Source of the DNA: Inia geoffrensis
Taxonomy: Eukaryota; Chordata; Mammalia; Artiodactyla; Iniidae
DNA length: 64,000 bases
NCBI GenBank assembly: GCA_036417435.1
Contig: CM070899.1
Coordinates: 156,617,494-156,681,493, forward strand
Direction of reading: 5' to 3'
Shown here: positions 11,973 to 26,581 of the stretch, one piece after another
How positions within the stretch are numbered: position 1 is the first letter of the stretch
Layout: every line of letters begins with the position of its first letter
The notes under the pieces: generated by a model
Databases searched by the model: none
What the model was told of the DNA's origin: nothing
Seen by the model: only the letters and a program-made list of their open reading frames with translations
Translations under genes and position numbers: made by a program

Positions 11973-14029
11973 ATATAAGATGCCTCAAATCCCATCCCGT
12001 GTTCTGTGTGGATACCGCCCAGCGCGGCCCCACCCCAACGGTCCCAGGCATTTCCAAGTGGATTCAATACTCCTTTTGGTCCTACTTGCAGCCTGTTGCT
12101 TTCTCTGGACTCTTGTTCTCAGATTCTGGGCCTACCTTCCTCTCTCCCCACTCGCCGCCCCCTACCCTGGCCCCAGCTCCTAACTCCATTTTCGTGCAGT
12201 CTCACTAACCATCACTGGTTGGCTTTACCAGATTTTGCTAAAGGTTTGGAGTAATGGAGGGAGATTACAGCAAAGTACAGGCAACAGATTAAATCTAACA
12301 CTAGACTTTAATGTCCTAAAAATGTATCAAATATTCCTCCGATGGGCCTTCCTGAATCGCAAGGAAGAGGCCTGCTCTGTGTGCACCTAAGGGGAGATAA
12401 CAGCCACTCCTGAGGGCTCCTGGCCTTCCAGGTATTATAATAAGGTCTTTACACGTCTGTACTCATGTATTTCTCTTGCTGGGTATGATCAGCTGACTGT
12501 CACCTTTTTGATACACGCGTCTTCTCATTTCCCCTTCTCTCTCTTTTCTGTGCTTGAAATCCCCTCAATCATTCCAGCTGCCAGAAAACAGCTCCAAAAC
12601 TCTGCATCCTTTATTTAGGGGGCGGCTTATTCCTCTTTTCTTTCCCCTCACGCCCAGTGGAAGGAAAGCCTCCTCTTCAACTCCGAGGTCCATTAGGTGA
12701 TTTTTCTGTATAAGGACCCGTCACCTTTAAATAAATTATGCCACTTCTAAGTGTACCGATGCAAATACAGTGCTTTGGTTCTGAACTGCTTTCTTTTCCT
12801 TCTGGCTACATAAACCTCCTGCCCCACATTGTCTCCCCCTCCTGGGCAAAATCCTATTTGTCCGCGAACCTCTCTCTGGGGCGTCCATGGCTTATCTCCT
12901 GCCACAAGTGGGACTGCTGCTTTCACTCTCGGGTTCCAGCCCCTGTACCCCTAGTAAGTGCAGAGATGGTGTGCAGTCCAGACAAGGTGGGAAGCAAAGC
13001 CCCCCCATCCCCCCTTCTCTCTGCTCCCCCGATTTATCCAGACTGACCTTCAGGGACCTGTTCAGATCACAGCCCTCCTGCTCCACTATCTGTTACTCAC
13101 TTACCTGAAAAGTTTTCTGCAAACTGCTCCTTCAAGATGCAAAGAGCTTACACCCAGGGAAAGCTGCACAGAACTGGCCTACTTCCTGAGAAGCTTCCTT
13201 CTTAGCTTTGGCAGATAAGGAAATGTTGGGACCTTTGAAAGTAATTCTTCTTAGCTGAATATAACTCCCGCTGCTGGAGTGAGGAGGCAGTGGTCAGACG
13301 GCCTGGTGTGGACTCACGACCTTTTCTGGGCCAGGCCAGGGGATTCCTTTGTCCTTGACCTCCTGACCTTGAAGCTGGCTCCTTCAGGTGGCTGTCATAA
13401 AAGACACATTCCACCCCTGCCACCTTCCACCCCAGGTACCGGTCACTCTCAGCCTGTTCAGTCTAAACTGCAATTCATGGCCAACAAAATGGAACTTTCT
13501 TCAGTCAGGCCCATTGGCGGACCATTTGCCTAGACTTACCCTGTAGATCTGATACCTGAAACCCCAGAAAGAAAGAGTGAGTCACCTAAAGTTTTATGCT
13601 TTGAAGTGGCAAGACGGGTGTCACACCCAGCTGTGCTAGCTTCAAGTCCTGACCTCTGTCCGGCACGCCTCAATGCCTCCACCTCTCCTAGCTGATGACA
13701 GTGTTTCCAAGACAGGTCACCTTCTTCCAGCACAGCCTTTCCCAGCATGGCACGCCTCAGCCCACTCTCCAGTGCCCTGGGCCCCCGATGGAAGGCAATG
13801 GGCAGGCCTGTTCCCCCAGGTCTGTCCCCATGTTCTGGTCTTCCTCACATAAACAGGCACCCTTCACATGCCCATTCCCTTAGGGGTCTGTAGCCTGCTT
13901 TATCTGGTAAACCAACCTGTGCTCATGTAGAAACTGGGACTGACCAGTAGCTTAACAAAGTGTTTCATCTCCCAAGAAGGATGTTGATACAGAATTTTCA
14001 AGACACTTGGACTTACAATCACAGGATCA
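11973..14029. other. Unassigned intergenic stretch
   Basis: About 2 kb of moderately GC-rich, pyrimidine-rich DNA. No recognised gene or named repeat; the open frames present overlap in several phases and look like composition effects. Confidence 0.5.
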
Positions 14030-14210
14030 AAGAATCCTAGGGTATGACAGCTTGGAGGGACTTCAGCGATGCTATAGACCAGTACATCCGTTTTGCAGAT
14101 GGGGAAACTGAGACTCAGGAGGGGAAGTGACTTTTGCAATGGTTTTCCATCATAATGAAGAAGTAGAGCCCATGGTTCCTGATTTCCAGGCCAGTGCTTT
14201 TCTTACTGGC
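14030..14210 (-). mobile_element. MIR SINE
   Basis: Reverse MIR signature TTTTGCAGATGGGGAAACTGAGACTCAGG followed by GGGGAAGTGACTTTTGCAA and the diverged 5' part to CCAGGCCAGTGCTTTT. Confidence 0.7.
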
Positions 14211-14349
14211 TCAGATAACAACTGAAATCAGAGGGGGCTCTGAATGCCCCAGGAGCTGGGTGGGGGAGGGGTATGAAGACACATTCACAGACAGAAGGAC
14301 CCTAAGGAGAAGGAGGTATAACATTAGTTCAAGAAGAGTGTGTTTTGTT

Positions 14350-14880
14350 TAAAAAAAAAAAACAAAAAAAACTTTTTAAATTCTAAAACTAATGCATGCT
14401 TTTTTTTTTTAAATATAGAAGAGTATAACATGGAAAATAGATCTCCCTTCCCCAGAGGCATTCGCTATTAAGCTGGTGTATCCTTTCAAACATTTTTATC
14501 CATAAATAAACATACACATATTTGTATATGTTTGTATATTTATTTACAAATGCACATATAGATACATACATTTTTTCACAAAAGAGAGCTCTACACTCTA
14601 TTCTGAGATTTGCTTTTCTGCTTTACTTAATGTATTCAGTACATTTTGTCTATGTCAACACATATAAATGTCCCTCTTTTTGGATGTCTGCTTAGTAATC
14701 CATAGTGCTGATATATCATAACTTATTTAACATATTGATGGATATTTGCATTGTTCCTAGTCTAAGGAAGTTATAAAGAAGGCTGCAGTGAGAATCTCCA
14801 TATAGATCTCTGTGCGTTGCTGAGATTCTGTAGGATAAATTTCTAAAAATGGAAATACAAGGTAAGAGAGATGAGCACTT
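14350..14880 (-). mobile_element. Ancient LINE fragment
   Basis: Reads like a reverse-oriented old LINE 3' region: TATAACATGGAAAATAG, a central TTTACTTAATGTATTCAG, TTAACATATTGATGGATATTTGC and GTAGGATAAATTTCTAAAAATGG. Family assignment is by general pattern only. Confidence 0.45.
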
Positions 14881-15014
14881 TAAATTGTATTTTTTAGAGT
14901 GGGCTTTCCTGATCTCCTTTTCTAGCCCGCCACCATCTGCTGACCTTCTCCATCCCTTTACCCTGCTTTTTTCTGGTTCTCCATCTGAGACGATATACAT
15001 TTATTTATCATTCA

Positions 15015-15130
15015 TCTTCCCTTCTGGAAACTCCTGACAGGAGGGGCTTTCGCTGTCAGTTCACAACTGCAGATGTTCACTGGTGTGATTCAGGTCTTAA
15101 ACAGTGTCTAGCACATAATAGTTGTTAAAT
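15015..15130 (+). mobile_element. L2 LINE 3' end
   Basis: Contains CAGTGTCTAGCACATAATAG followed by TTGTTAAATAAACATTT, the typical L2 3' terminus in forward orientation. Confidence 0.55.
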
Positions 15131-15290
15131 AAACATTTTTTTCATTCATTTATTCCTTCCTTCATTCATAACTGTATATTGAACACCTATTACATGCCAA
15201 CACTGTTCTAAAGCACTGAAAAAATACATCACTAATGAAAGCGGACAAAATTCCCACCCTGTTATTCAGTAAATGAAGGGCTTGTTCTAG
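15131..15290 (-). mobile_element. L2 LINE 3' end, opposite orientation
   Basis: ATTCATTTATTCC... then TTGAACACCTATTACATGCC and ACTGTTCTAAAGCACTG form a reverse L2 3' terminus. It abuts the forward L2 end, so the two 3' ends face each other. Confidence 0.6.
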
Positions 15291-15400
15291 TGGGGGAACA
15301 TTTGGGGCTGGAGAACACTTTGAACTCTTCAGAGCAGACTGTTTCTCCTCCCCAGTCTAACAAGATTCTGTTGGATTGCCGCATCCCTGCGGGAAAGCAT

Positions 15401-15425
15401 CACACACACACACACACACACACTG
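15401..15425. repeat. (CA)n microsatellite
   Basis: Uninterrupted CA dinucleotide, about 12.5 units. Confidence 0.98.
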
Positions 15426-15828
15426 ATTCTAGGTCTAGAGGTGGTCTCTTCCTGTGTACTTGTCACACCAGACACGTGCCACGGGGTCAGCAAACAGATC
15501 ATCAGAATGTTCCATTAAGGTCAGCTCTCCCCGTAATGACAAAGAGCTGGATGAGAAAACTGTTATTTTGCTGACATCTCTGACATTTAATTTACAATAA
15601 TGATGTTCGCTTGGGCCAAAACATCTAAAATTAAACCTCTCACTTTAAAATTTAATATCAAATTGCACTTTCTTGAACTTTTGATCAGTCAATCCATTAA
15701 AAACTAGCTGTAAAGTGGGCAGCTGACTCCCAGAAAATCACAGATGGAAAAGGTAAAGGATGGGCTCAGAGAAAGGGAGGACAAGCCAGGCAGGTGAGGG
15801 TCAAGGCTGACTCCTTGAAGCTGGATTT

Positions 15829-16036
15829 TTTTTCTTTTTTCTTTGCAGTACGCGGGCCTCTCACTGCTGTGGCCTCTCCTGTTGCAGAGCACAGGCTCCG
15901 GACGCACAGGCTCAGCGGCCATGGCTCACGGGCCCAGTAGCTCCGTGGCATGTGGGATCTTCCCGGACGGGGGCACGAACCCGTGTCCCCTGCATGGGCA
16001 GGCGGACTCTCAACCACTGCGCCACCAGGGAGGCCC
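15829..16036 (-). mobile_element. CHR-2 SINE
   Basis: Reverse copy: its poly(A) tail is the T-rich run at the left, followed by GGGCCTCTCACTGCTGTGGC, the CAGCGGCCATGGCTCACGGG body and the CACCAGGGAGGCCC head at the right. TSD of about 12 bp (AAGCTGGATTT core) near 15817-15828 and 16037-16048. Confidence 0.94.
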
Positions 16037-16384
16037 AAAGCTGGATTTCTTGAAGGCTCACATCTGCCAGCACGTCCACCCCAGATGCTGAGCCAGACCT
16101 GAACCAAGGGGCAAAGACCAGCACTTGTTCTTCTCCCACTCTCTAATCTGCTGCCCCTTTGGGGAGGCTCACAGTGTGCACCAAGCCAGGCAAGGGTGCA
16201 TGGAGTGGTCGAGCCATGTCAGATAACTGGTTATGATGGAGGTCTGGTTTGAAACTCCAGCCACTGTCAGGACCGGAGCCCTGCTTGTGATGGGAAAGCT
16301 GGGGTCACTCAGTCCTCCCGAAGAGGTCAACCGTTGCACAATGGGAAGAATCAATAAAAATGAAGGAGTGGCACCATTTTGCTG

Positions 16385-17345
16385 AAGGTCGTGTGGCTTC
16401 TTTCATTTTTAGATTTTGTTTTATTATAGAATATGTGTTCAGTTTTTTTTTTTTCAGTAGAAAACATAGGTAAGCAAAACCCAAAACAAAATCTGCAAAT
16501 CACACTGCAGCACTATATACAATAGCCAAGACATGGAAGCAAGTAAATGTCCATCGACAGATGAGTGGATAAAGAAGATGTGGTACATATATTCAGTGGA
16601 CTACTACTCAGCCATAAAAAGATTGAAATAATACCATTTGCAGCAACATGGATGCAACTAGGGATTATCATACTAAGTGAAGTAAGTCAGACAGAGAAAG
16701 ACACATATCATATGATATCACTTACACGTGGAATCTAATTTTTAAAAGATACAAATGAACTTATTTACAAAACAGAAGCAGACTTATAGATATTGAAAAC
16801 AAAATTATGGCTACCAAAGGGGAAACCTGGGGCGAGGGATAAATCCGGAGCTTGGGATTAACATAGATACCCCACTATATAAAAAATAGATAACCAACAA
16901 GGACCTACTGTATAGCACAGGGAACTCTACCCAATATTCTGTGATCATCTATATGAGAAAAGAATCTAAAAAAGAATGAATATATGTATATGTATAACTG
17001 AATCACTTTGCTGTACACCTGAAACTAACACAACATTGTAAATCAACTATACTCCAATAAAATTAAAATATTTTTTTTAAAAAACCTACATATCACACTT
17101 GATCTGCCATCAAGAAAAAAAAATACATGGTGAAATTTTTATGATATTCTTTCTGGTATTTTTATCTGTGCAAGAACGTGTGTGTATGTTGTGTGTGTGT
17201 TTGCATATTTTAACCCCAAATGGGACCGTAATGTGGATAATGCTTTATAACCCAAGGAAGTTATTTTCTTCATAATATTCCTGCACATTTAAGAAAGCTC
17301 TTTCCTCTAGTGGTATAATATATATAATTGTGTTGTTATAGTAAA
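16385..17345. mobile_element. Possible ancient LINE, interrupted by LINE-1
   Basis: AT-rich flanks on both sides of the younger LINE-1 (16507-17085) look like one diverged old LINE: TTTTATTATAGAATATGTG... on the left and AATGCTTTATAACCCAAGG... on the right. Orientation and family are uncertain. Confidence 0.35.
16507..17085 (+). mobile_element. LINE-1, 5'-truncated
   Basis: Forward copy of the ORF2 C-terminal end (GACATGGAAGCAAGTAAATG, GGACTACTACTCAGCCATAA) through the 3'UTR to ACTCCAATAAAATTAAA and an A-rich tail. A 14-bp imperfect TSD (CTGCAAATCACACT / CTACATATCACACT) lies at 16493-16506 and 17086-17099. Only about 580 bp of the 3' end remains. Confidence 0.9.
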
Positions 17346-18720
17346 TGGGATCTTTTTTTCCATTAAAATTTCTAACCAGCTCTCGGTTTGCTAGAAAATA
17401 TTGACTTTGTATTTATTTTTAACCACCCTCCTTACTATAGTCTTGTTAGTTCTAATAGATTTTTAATTAATTACCTTGGGGTTTCCACATACAGAATCGT
17501 CTTGGCTACAAATAAAGATTATCTTTAAATTATGACTTTTATTTTATTTTACTTTGAAAGCTTAAGTGCATAAAGAAAAACCAATTTTCAAAGGAACATG
17601 GCACATAAGTAAACCTTGTAAGCATCCCCCTGCTTTGCTATATCTGAAATCGTATTGACAGCCTTGTTTGGGGTTGACCACAGCACACCCTACATTCTGG
17701 GGCTGGACAAAGTTTGTCTCCAAAAGAGTAACCATAGACTTGTGACAGGTGAGTAGAGAGCCTTGAATGTTCACCAAGTACCAGAGCTAATTTGAATGCT
17801 GACCTGTGCTTTCTGGAGAGCCAGCAATGGGGGTGATTGTCCAAAAATGGAACCAATGGTCTGTGCCACATAAATGGGTGTCAAAGAGGATTTTTTTAAA
17901 CCCGATTTCCCCATTTAATCTTATGAAGTATTTTATTCGGAAAGAGAGGAGAAGGAATCTATTTTGAAGCACTAGTAATTAAAGATTTTTTTCTGGACAC
18001 TTGACCCATTTTTTTCCATTGAGTTGGTAGTCTTTTTCATCTCAATTTGTAGCTTTACCTCTCTCTCTTTAATATTCCCCCTTTTCTCTCGCTACTTGAG
18101 CATTTCCATGAGATTCCCATATGTTGTACTACGCACCCTCTTTAGAAACAGTCTACCTCACATCTCCTTCTGGCTACAGCTCAAACACAGCAAAGCTTTA
18201 GAGCAAAACTCCTTTCAAACTTTATCCTCCAGTCTACAGCTCCTCATCTCCTTGGATGTCTCATAAAGTTGCAGTCAAGATGTTGGCTGGGGCTGAGGAA
18301 GTTGAACTAGGTAGTTCTCAACAGCTCTTAAATTCCATGGCATCCTGTTACGCATTGAATAGCCCTGAATAATTCCCACAAACTGAGTTCCTCGGCAGCA
18401 CACCTGTCTCTGCTCCGAAGCAGTGACTTAACCAGCCCAACCCTCCAAGCAAAAGTAAGCTTTATTGATGTTTCTCTATTGCCCTCTTGTGGTCATTCCT
18501 CATATTGCCGCAGTTCTAAGAAAAAGATGGAATTCATTTAGTATTAACAGGAAAAAAAAAATACAGTGCTAAATACGGTACATCGAGCAGTGTTTGCTAG
18601 GAGTAGTGGGAGATACACATTCATGCAGTTTGCCTCTGTAGACTTTACTCTTTCCGTAGAAGTAAGACACTCTGCCCAGAAGTGTATTATATTTTGTGGC
18701 AGTGCGTGGTGAGGCACAGA
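17346..18720. other. Unassigned intergenic stretch
   Basis: AT-rich, no recognised gene or clearly named repeat. Confidence 0.5.
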
Positions 18721-18761
18721 ACTGGATCACAGATCTGACTTCATTCTTTACACACGCCACC

Positions 18762-18838
18762 CTCACCACCACCAGCATCATCACCACCACCACTGTCACC
18801 TCCATCATGACCACTACCATAATCACTGCCAACACCAC
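18762..18838. repeat. Degenerate ACC/ATC trinucleotide repeat
   Basis: A run of CACCACCACC, CATCATC and related triplets. The open frame on the minus strand here (Val/Met-rich) is a product of this repeat, not a gene. Confidence 0.85.
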
Positions 18839-19024
18839 CCAAAGGTTGAAGCTATCAGACCATGTAGACTTTTTAAATGGAAGTTAACAGAATCAACAGC
18901 AAATGGAACAGATTAGCTATAAAACAATATTTGTAGAGAGCTTTTCATTTTGCAAAGAATTTTCACAAATACTCTTACGGAAACCTTGTGATAGCCTTAA
19001 GAGGTGAAGTAAGTACTGTTACCA

Positions 19025-19625
19025 TCCTTGTATTTACTTTGCTTTTGAAATTTGTAATACAGAAAAGTACAAAAGGTAATACAACAAACACCCACATATG
19101 TGCCACCCAGAATTAACAAATGCTAATATTTTGTCATATATACCTGAGATTTTTTAATTTAAAAAAAGGAAAAAGGAATACCCCAAGATGAAATAGAAAT
19201 CCCCCTCCATCCCTCCCCATCTCCATTTCCCATCCTCCATTCCCAAAGGTAACCATTTGTTTTACAACTTTGTATTCAGTGGGTGTCTTTATCATCTTAG
19301 TATGTACATTTATAGTATATTTAATACACATAGACATAAATTCATATGTTTCCATAAGCCATACAGAATACTATTTTCTGTGTGTTTTTAGTGATACGTA
19401 AGTAGTATCACACTGAACAATTTTCCAACTATTTTTTTTCACTCAACAGTATGTTTTCAATACCATTTCATGTTGCTGTATAGGGAGCTATTCTATTTAT
19501 TTCTAACCGTTGTAAAGTATTCTCACATACTACATTTTGCTTCTCTCTTTTCCTGCTGATGGACATTTAGTTTATACCCAATGTTTTATCACCACACACA
19601 ATGCTGCAATGAACATCATTATCCA
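19025..19625 (-). mobile_element. Ancient LINE fragment
   Basis: AT-rich segment with the order ATACAGAAAAGTACAAAAGG, CTAATATTTTGTCATAT, then TTTCACTCAACAGTATG, GCTGATGGACATTTAGTTT and ATGCTGCAATGAACATC, typical of a reverse old LINE 3' region. Class is inferred from the pattern. Confidence 0.5.
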
Positions 19626-19629
19626 TGTC

Positions 19630-19740
19630 CCTTAATATCACATCGTATCACAAATGAGAACGCAGAGGCTCTGAGCGGGGAGACCGTGTGATTTGCTCAC
19701 CCCTGCACAGCTCCCAGATGGCAGAGTCAGGACGCGATTG
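19630..19740 (-). mobile_element. MIR SINE, partial
   Basis: Reverse MIR-like segment with AACGCAGAGGCTCTGAG, GTGATTTGCTCACCCC and CAGATGGCAGAGTCAGGACGC. Confidence 0.55.
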
Positions 19741-19953
19741 CTACCAAACTGTTCTGCACTCCAGGCATCTCTGTGCATGTTCCCAATGAGACTGGAGTAC
19801 GACCAATATCTCATAAAAGAAGCTGGGAAAAAAGTGCCAGATTCAAGCTATGAAATGTATCTAGTCTTGACAAAATAGAGGTTCTGAAAAGAACATAATT
19901 TAATTTTTTTAAAGTAGCAAAAATTTAAAGAGTTGGATTTATCCAATTCCATC

Positions 19954-20332
19954 TGTTATGAGCCGAATTGCATCTCCCCCAAATTCATATTTATGTCCTA
20001 ACCTCCAATATCTCAGAATGAAACTCTATTTGGAGACAAGGCCTTTCAAGATGTAACTAAGTTAAAATGAGATCACTGAGGTGGACCCTAATCCAATATG
20101 ATTGGCGTCCTTATAAGAGGAAATTTAGACACAGACATGCACAGAAGGACTGTGTGAAGACACAAGGAAAAGATGGCCATTTACGAGACAGAGAGAGAGG
20201 CCTCAGAAGGAACCAACCCTGCTGACACCTTGACCTCAGACCTCCAGCCTCCAAAACCATGAGAAAATAAATCTGCTGTTTACACCACCCAGTCTGTGGT
20301 GTTTGTTACAGCAGCTCCAGCAAACTAATACA
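19954..20332 (+). mobile_element. Solitary MaLR LTR
   Basis: Begins TGTTATGAGCCGAATTGCAT and ends CAAACTAATACA, with TG...CA termini. The internal order matches ERVL-MaLR (MST/MLT1-type) LTRs: TTTGGAGACAAGGCCTTTC, CCTTATAAGAGGAAA, GAAGACACAAGG and the AAATAAATCTGCTGTTT polyadenylation segment. No internal retroviral sequence adjoins it, and no clear 5-bp TSD remains. Confidence 0.85.
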
Positions 20333-20785
20333 GCTTGCAAGAGAGAGCAGCTAACGGGGGTGGATACTTTGGATTCCAGTCAGTCAAGATGCAGCCTTGG
20401 TAACAGTGAGGCATGGTCCTCCAGGGTCCACCACAACCCGGATGGAATACCTAACAGAGGTTGCCAGCCCTCTGCTATGATGACAGACTCCCAAAGCAAC
20501 TCGTGGTGATTACTACTCGTGCCTCGATACTCAGAAGTTGGTGGAAATGTCCATGTCCCTCGCTTCTGTAAACCAATCAATCCACTCTGGTAGGTAGAGT
20601 TTTCAGGATCTGATCCACCCAGAGTAACAATGTGGTTTGCCAATGGCTCAAAGTGTAGGAAGCGCCTAAAGCCCAGCTGACAAGCCTGCCTAGGGCGGGG
20701 CTCTATCTTTTTTTTTTTTTTTTTTGCGTTTTCACATCTGCCTGCTAGAGCTGAAGTTCAGGGAAGGGGATATTTCCAACCCAGG
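20333..20785. other. Unassigned stretch before a split repeat
   Basis: No gene or named repeat, apart from a T18 run at about 20709-20726. Confidence 0.5.
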
Positions 20786-21053
20786 TGTGATGGTTAATTT
20801 AATATGTCAGCTTGACTGGGCTAAGAGATACACAGAGAGCAGGTAACATATTATTAGTGGGTGTGTCTGCAAGCCTATCTCCAGAAGAGATTAGCATTTG
20901 AATAGCTAGACTGAGTAAAGAAGATTGTATACCAATGTGGTGGGTATCATCCAATCCACTGAGGGCCTGAATAGAAAAAGGCAGAGGAAGTTGCTTTCTC
21001 TGCTGGAGCTGGGACATCCCACTTCTGACCTAGGGCATCAGCACTTGTACTTA

Positions 21054-23259
<2,206 letters not shown>

Positions 23260-23689
23260 TCAGCACTTGTTCTTAGGCTTTCAGACCCAGACCAGGACTT
23301 TCACCATTGATCCCCTGGTTCTCAGGCCATTGGACTCAGACTGAGTTATGCCACCAGCTTTCCCAGGCCTCCAACTTGCAGACGGCAGATGGTGAACTTC
23401 CATAACCACGTGAGCCTATTCCTAAAATAAAATTATTTGATTTTATTGGTTCTTTTTCCTTGGAGAACTGTGACTAATATTACAGTCTAGAAGAAATGTC
23501 CCACCTCAGGGGCACCAGAATCACAAAGGACAGAATAGGCTCCAGCCTGCAGCCACACTCCAGCTGCCACCCTTACACACCCCTGACCAATTATTCATTG
23601 ACCAGAAGTTTCCATCAGGAATGGATTTTACTAATCTCACTAACTTATTTTTCAAGGCCTCTTGAGATGACCAAATAGCTCTTCTCACT

Positions 23690-23890
23690 TGACACTTCCT
23701 AGCTGTATGGGCTTGGGATAAGTTGAATAAATTCTCTGTGCCTCAGTTTCTCATCTATAAAATGGGAATATTAATAATCCTTATGACATAGAGCTGTTGT
23801 GAGAAACAACTGAAATGATACACAGAGAGCACTTAGAAATGTGCACGTAGCAAGAGCTCAATAGAATTTCTTTTGTAGTTGTCGTAATTA
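23690..23890 (+). mobile_element. MIR SINE
   Basis: Forward MIR: CCTAGCTGTATGGGCTTGGG, CTGTGCCTCAGTTTCTCATC, TATAAAATGGGAATATTAAT and AAGAGCTCAATAGAATTT. Confidence 0.85.
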
Positions 23891-24394
23891 GTATTCTCTC
23901 TCAAACCTTAAAAATAAGAACATTAGCATTTACACTTTCTCCCCCATTGCCTGTATTGTTCTTTTTAAATCATTAGAGTTTATAAAATTTATTCTAACTA
24001 GATCTTCCATAGTTGTCTCGTCTCAGGGGTCTATTTTAATGGATGAAACACTTCCTGACCATCTGCCCTTTCTATGATGGCTTCTTTCCTTCCTGGCTCT
24101 CTAGAGCTTTTCAGGAGGGTAGCTTATTCAATAATGGTTCCAGAGTGCTCTGTCCCCTGAGTTCCTTCCAGCTTTAGAATGGTCACCTGCTGCCTTTGTA
24201 CGTGAATGACAAGATAGCAGTTTACAATCTTCTTTGGTCTACACTCTCTTTACCTAAATTCCTTGTAGATGCTACTTTGCCATCTGTCTCACAGTAAATG
24301 TCATAGAAAATTTGGAGAGCACATGATTTCCTCTTGTTGATTGCTTACACTTTTTGTCTTTGTTTTTACTGTAACATAGATGTTGATAGTTTCC

Positions 24395-25975
24395 TTATCT
24401 TTTTTTTTGAAGCTCAGTAACTTCCCTAGGATATGTCTGTATTGATCATTCTGCTTCAATTTTTCCTAAAATACAAGGTACCCTTTTAAACCAAGGGCTG
24501 GGGTCTTCCTTTATTTTTATTAAAGCTTTCTTCTTCCATGTCTTTGGGTTTGTTGTAGTGGTTCTACTTTCTTCTTCAAGGATCCCAATTACCTGCATGC
24601 CAGATATCCTTTGTTATACAGGTCTCTTGGTTTTTCCCTGATAACTTCCAGCTCTTTGGTTTTTTTCCATTTTATCTTTTTTAATTAATTTATCTTTTAT
24701 GTATTTTATTTTCGGCTGTGTCGGGTCTTTATCACTGCATGCGGGCTTTCTCTAGTTGTGGCGAGCGGGGGCTACTCTTCATTGTGGTGTGCGGGCTTCT
24801 CGTTGTGGTGGCTTCTCTTGCTGCGGAGAACATGTTCTAGGCACGCGGGCTTCAGTCGTTGCGGCAGGTGGGCTCGGTAGTTGTGGCTCCCGGGCTCTAG
24901 AGCGCAGGCTCAGTAGTTGTGGCACACAGGCTTAGTTGCTCCACAGCATGTGGGATTTTCCCGGACCAGGGCTCAAACCCGTGTCTGCTGCATTGGCAGG
25001 CAGATTCTTAACCACTGCACCACCAGGGAAGCCCTCTATTGATTTCTTAAAATCAATATCAGTATCTTTTCCCAAACGAGAGAAGAACCTTTAGTATACC
25101 CTCATTCTCTTTAGTCTCTCTGCCTGCCTCTTAAACTCTCTGGATCTTGTTCAGAATGGCAGTATTTGGTTGGCATGTATTTCCTTTCCTCCTTTACTCT
25201 GGCCCAAGACTTTTAGACAATAAATATCAGTTCTCATATGTTTTACAGCTGCCTCTGAGGTCTAGTTCTCTTCTCCTCTGCTGTGGTCCTACGTGCTTGA
25301 GATTTCTCAGTGGGTTTTCATGTTTACAATTTAGCTAAAGTCCAGCGTTATTTTATTCTTGCCTTTTCTATTTAAAAAAATGTGCCTTCATTTTCTTCTT
25401 GCATGCAATGTTGCTATTGAGAAATCTAATTTAAGTCTGATTGACAGAGGATTTGTTTTTCTCTCTGGAGGCATTTGGAATTCTCTCTTTGCCTTTGGTA
25501 TTCTTAAATGTCATTATGTGTCCATATGGGGATTCACCTGGTCAAACCTCAACCCTGTGTGTCACTCTGTGAGGCTTTTGCTCTGATATCTTTCCTTTCT
25601 TTCATTCCAGTAAGTGTACTTTTATTATTTCTTCAAATATATTTTTTCTACTTCAGGTTCACCTATTCTCCATCCCTTATCTCTTCTATTTTCACCTTTC
25701 CTATCTCTTAGCTTTTTTTTTTTTTTCTTTTTCTTTTAATATTTTCTCCTTTTTTCCTGCTGCCATCTAGGACGGTTTTTCATACAGATCAGCTCTGTGT
25801 CATGCTTTTATTTCCTCTGGAGTAGTCTTCATTTCTCCTTTTATATTCCTCATCCATAACATTTCCACTTGGTTCTTTATTACAACTTCTTGCTACAGCT
25901 AAATATTATTAACATTTTCTCATTTAGAGTATATTTATTTTGTTACTTAAAAATTGGGGTCCACACGTTCCGACA
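24395..25975 (-). mobile_element. Ancient LINE-1-like (L1M/HAL1-type) remnant
   Basis: Plus-strand words such as TTGCTATTGAGAAATCTAAT, GAATTCTCTCTTTGCCTTTGG and TTATTTCTTCAAATATATTTTTTCTAC follow a reverse 5'/ORF1-region pattern of old LINE-1-related elements. A CHR-1-like SINE interrupts it at 24676-25035. Confidence 0.5.
24676..25035 (-). mobile_element. CHR-1-like SINE, full length
   Basis: Reverse copy with an A-rich (T-rich here) left end, the GTTGTGGCACACAGGCTTAG body and the head CACTGCACCACCAGGGAAGC at the right. About 360 bp. Confidence 0.9.
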
Positions 25976-26222
25976 ACTTTGCTTCAAATGACATGTCTGA
26001 ATGGTGGTCAAGGTGTTGTATCTTTTTGGTATCCTTCGGGGTCTGGTTGGTTCTGCCTGGGTATTCACGTTCCCTTGGGGTCTGGGAATGCGTACTGACA
26101 AGGGCTAAAGTCTAGGACCTAGCTGGTGTCTCTGTGGAGGAGGGAGCGCCAGGATGGAGAATCACAATGGGTAACCCTCATTTGCTAATACTTGCCAGCC
26201 TTGTTGTTCAATGTTCACTTTA

Positions 26223-26568
26223 TTTTTTTAAGAATTTTTAATTAATTCATTTTTATTTTATTTTTGGCTGCATTGGGTCTTAGTTGTGGCTCACAGGCTC
26301 TTTGTTGCGGTACGTGGGCTCCTCTCAAGTTATGGCGTGTGGGTTTTTTTTCTCTCTCTAGCTGTGCTGCACAGGCTCCAGAGCACGTGGGCTCTGTAGT
26401 TTGCACATGCGGGCTCTCTCATTGAGACGCACGAGCTCAGCAGTTGTGGCGTGCGGGTTCAGTTGCCCCACGGCATGTGGCATCTTAGTTCCCCGACCAG
26501 GGATTGAACCGACATCCCCTGTACTGGAAGGCGGATTCTTTACCACTGGGCCACCAGGCAAGTCCCTT
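26223..26568 (-). mobile_element. CHR-1-like SINE, diverged
   Basis: Reverse copy ending GGGCCACCAGGCAAGTCCC, with a perfect 13-bp TSD (AATGTTCACTTTA) at 26210-26222 and 26569-26581. Several short internal changes mark it as older than the CHR-2 copies. Confidence 0.9.
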
Positions 26569-26581
26569 AATGTTCACTTTA

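Noticed and set aside
18569..18838. Val/Met-rich minus-strand frame
   Set aside because: Produced by the ACC/ATC trinucleotide repeat.
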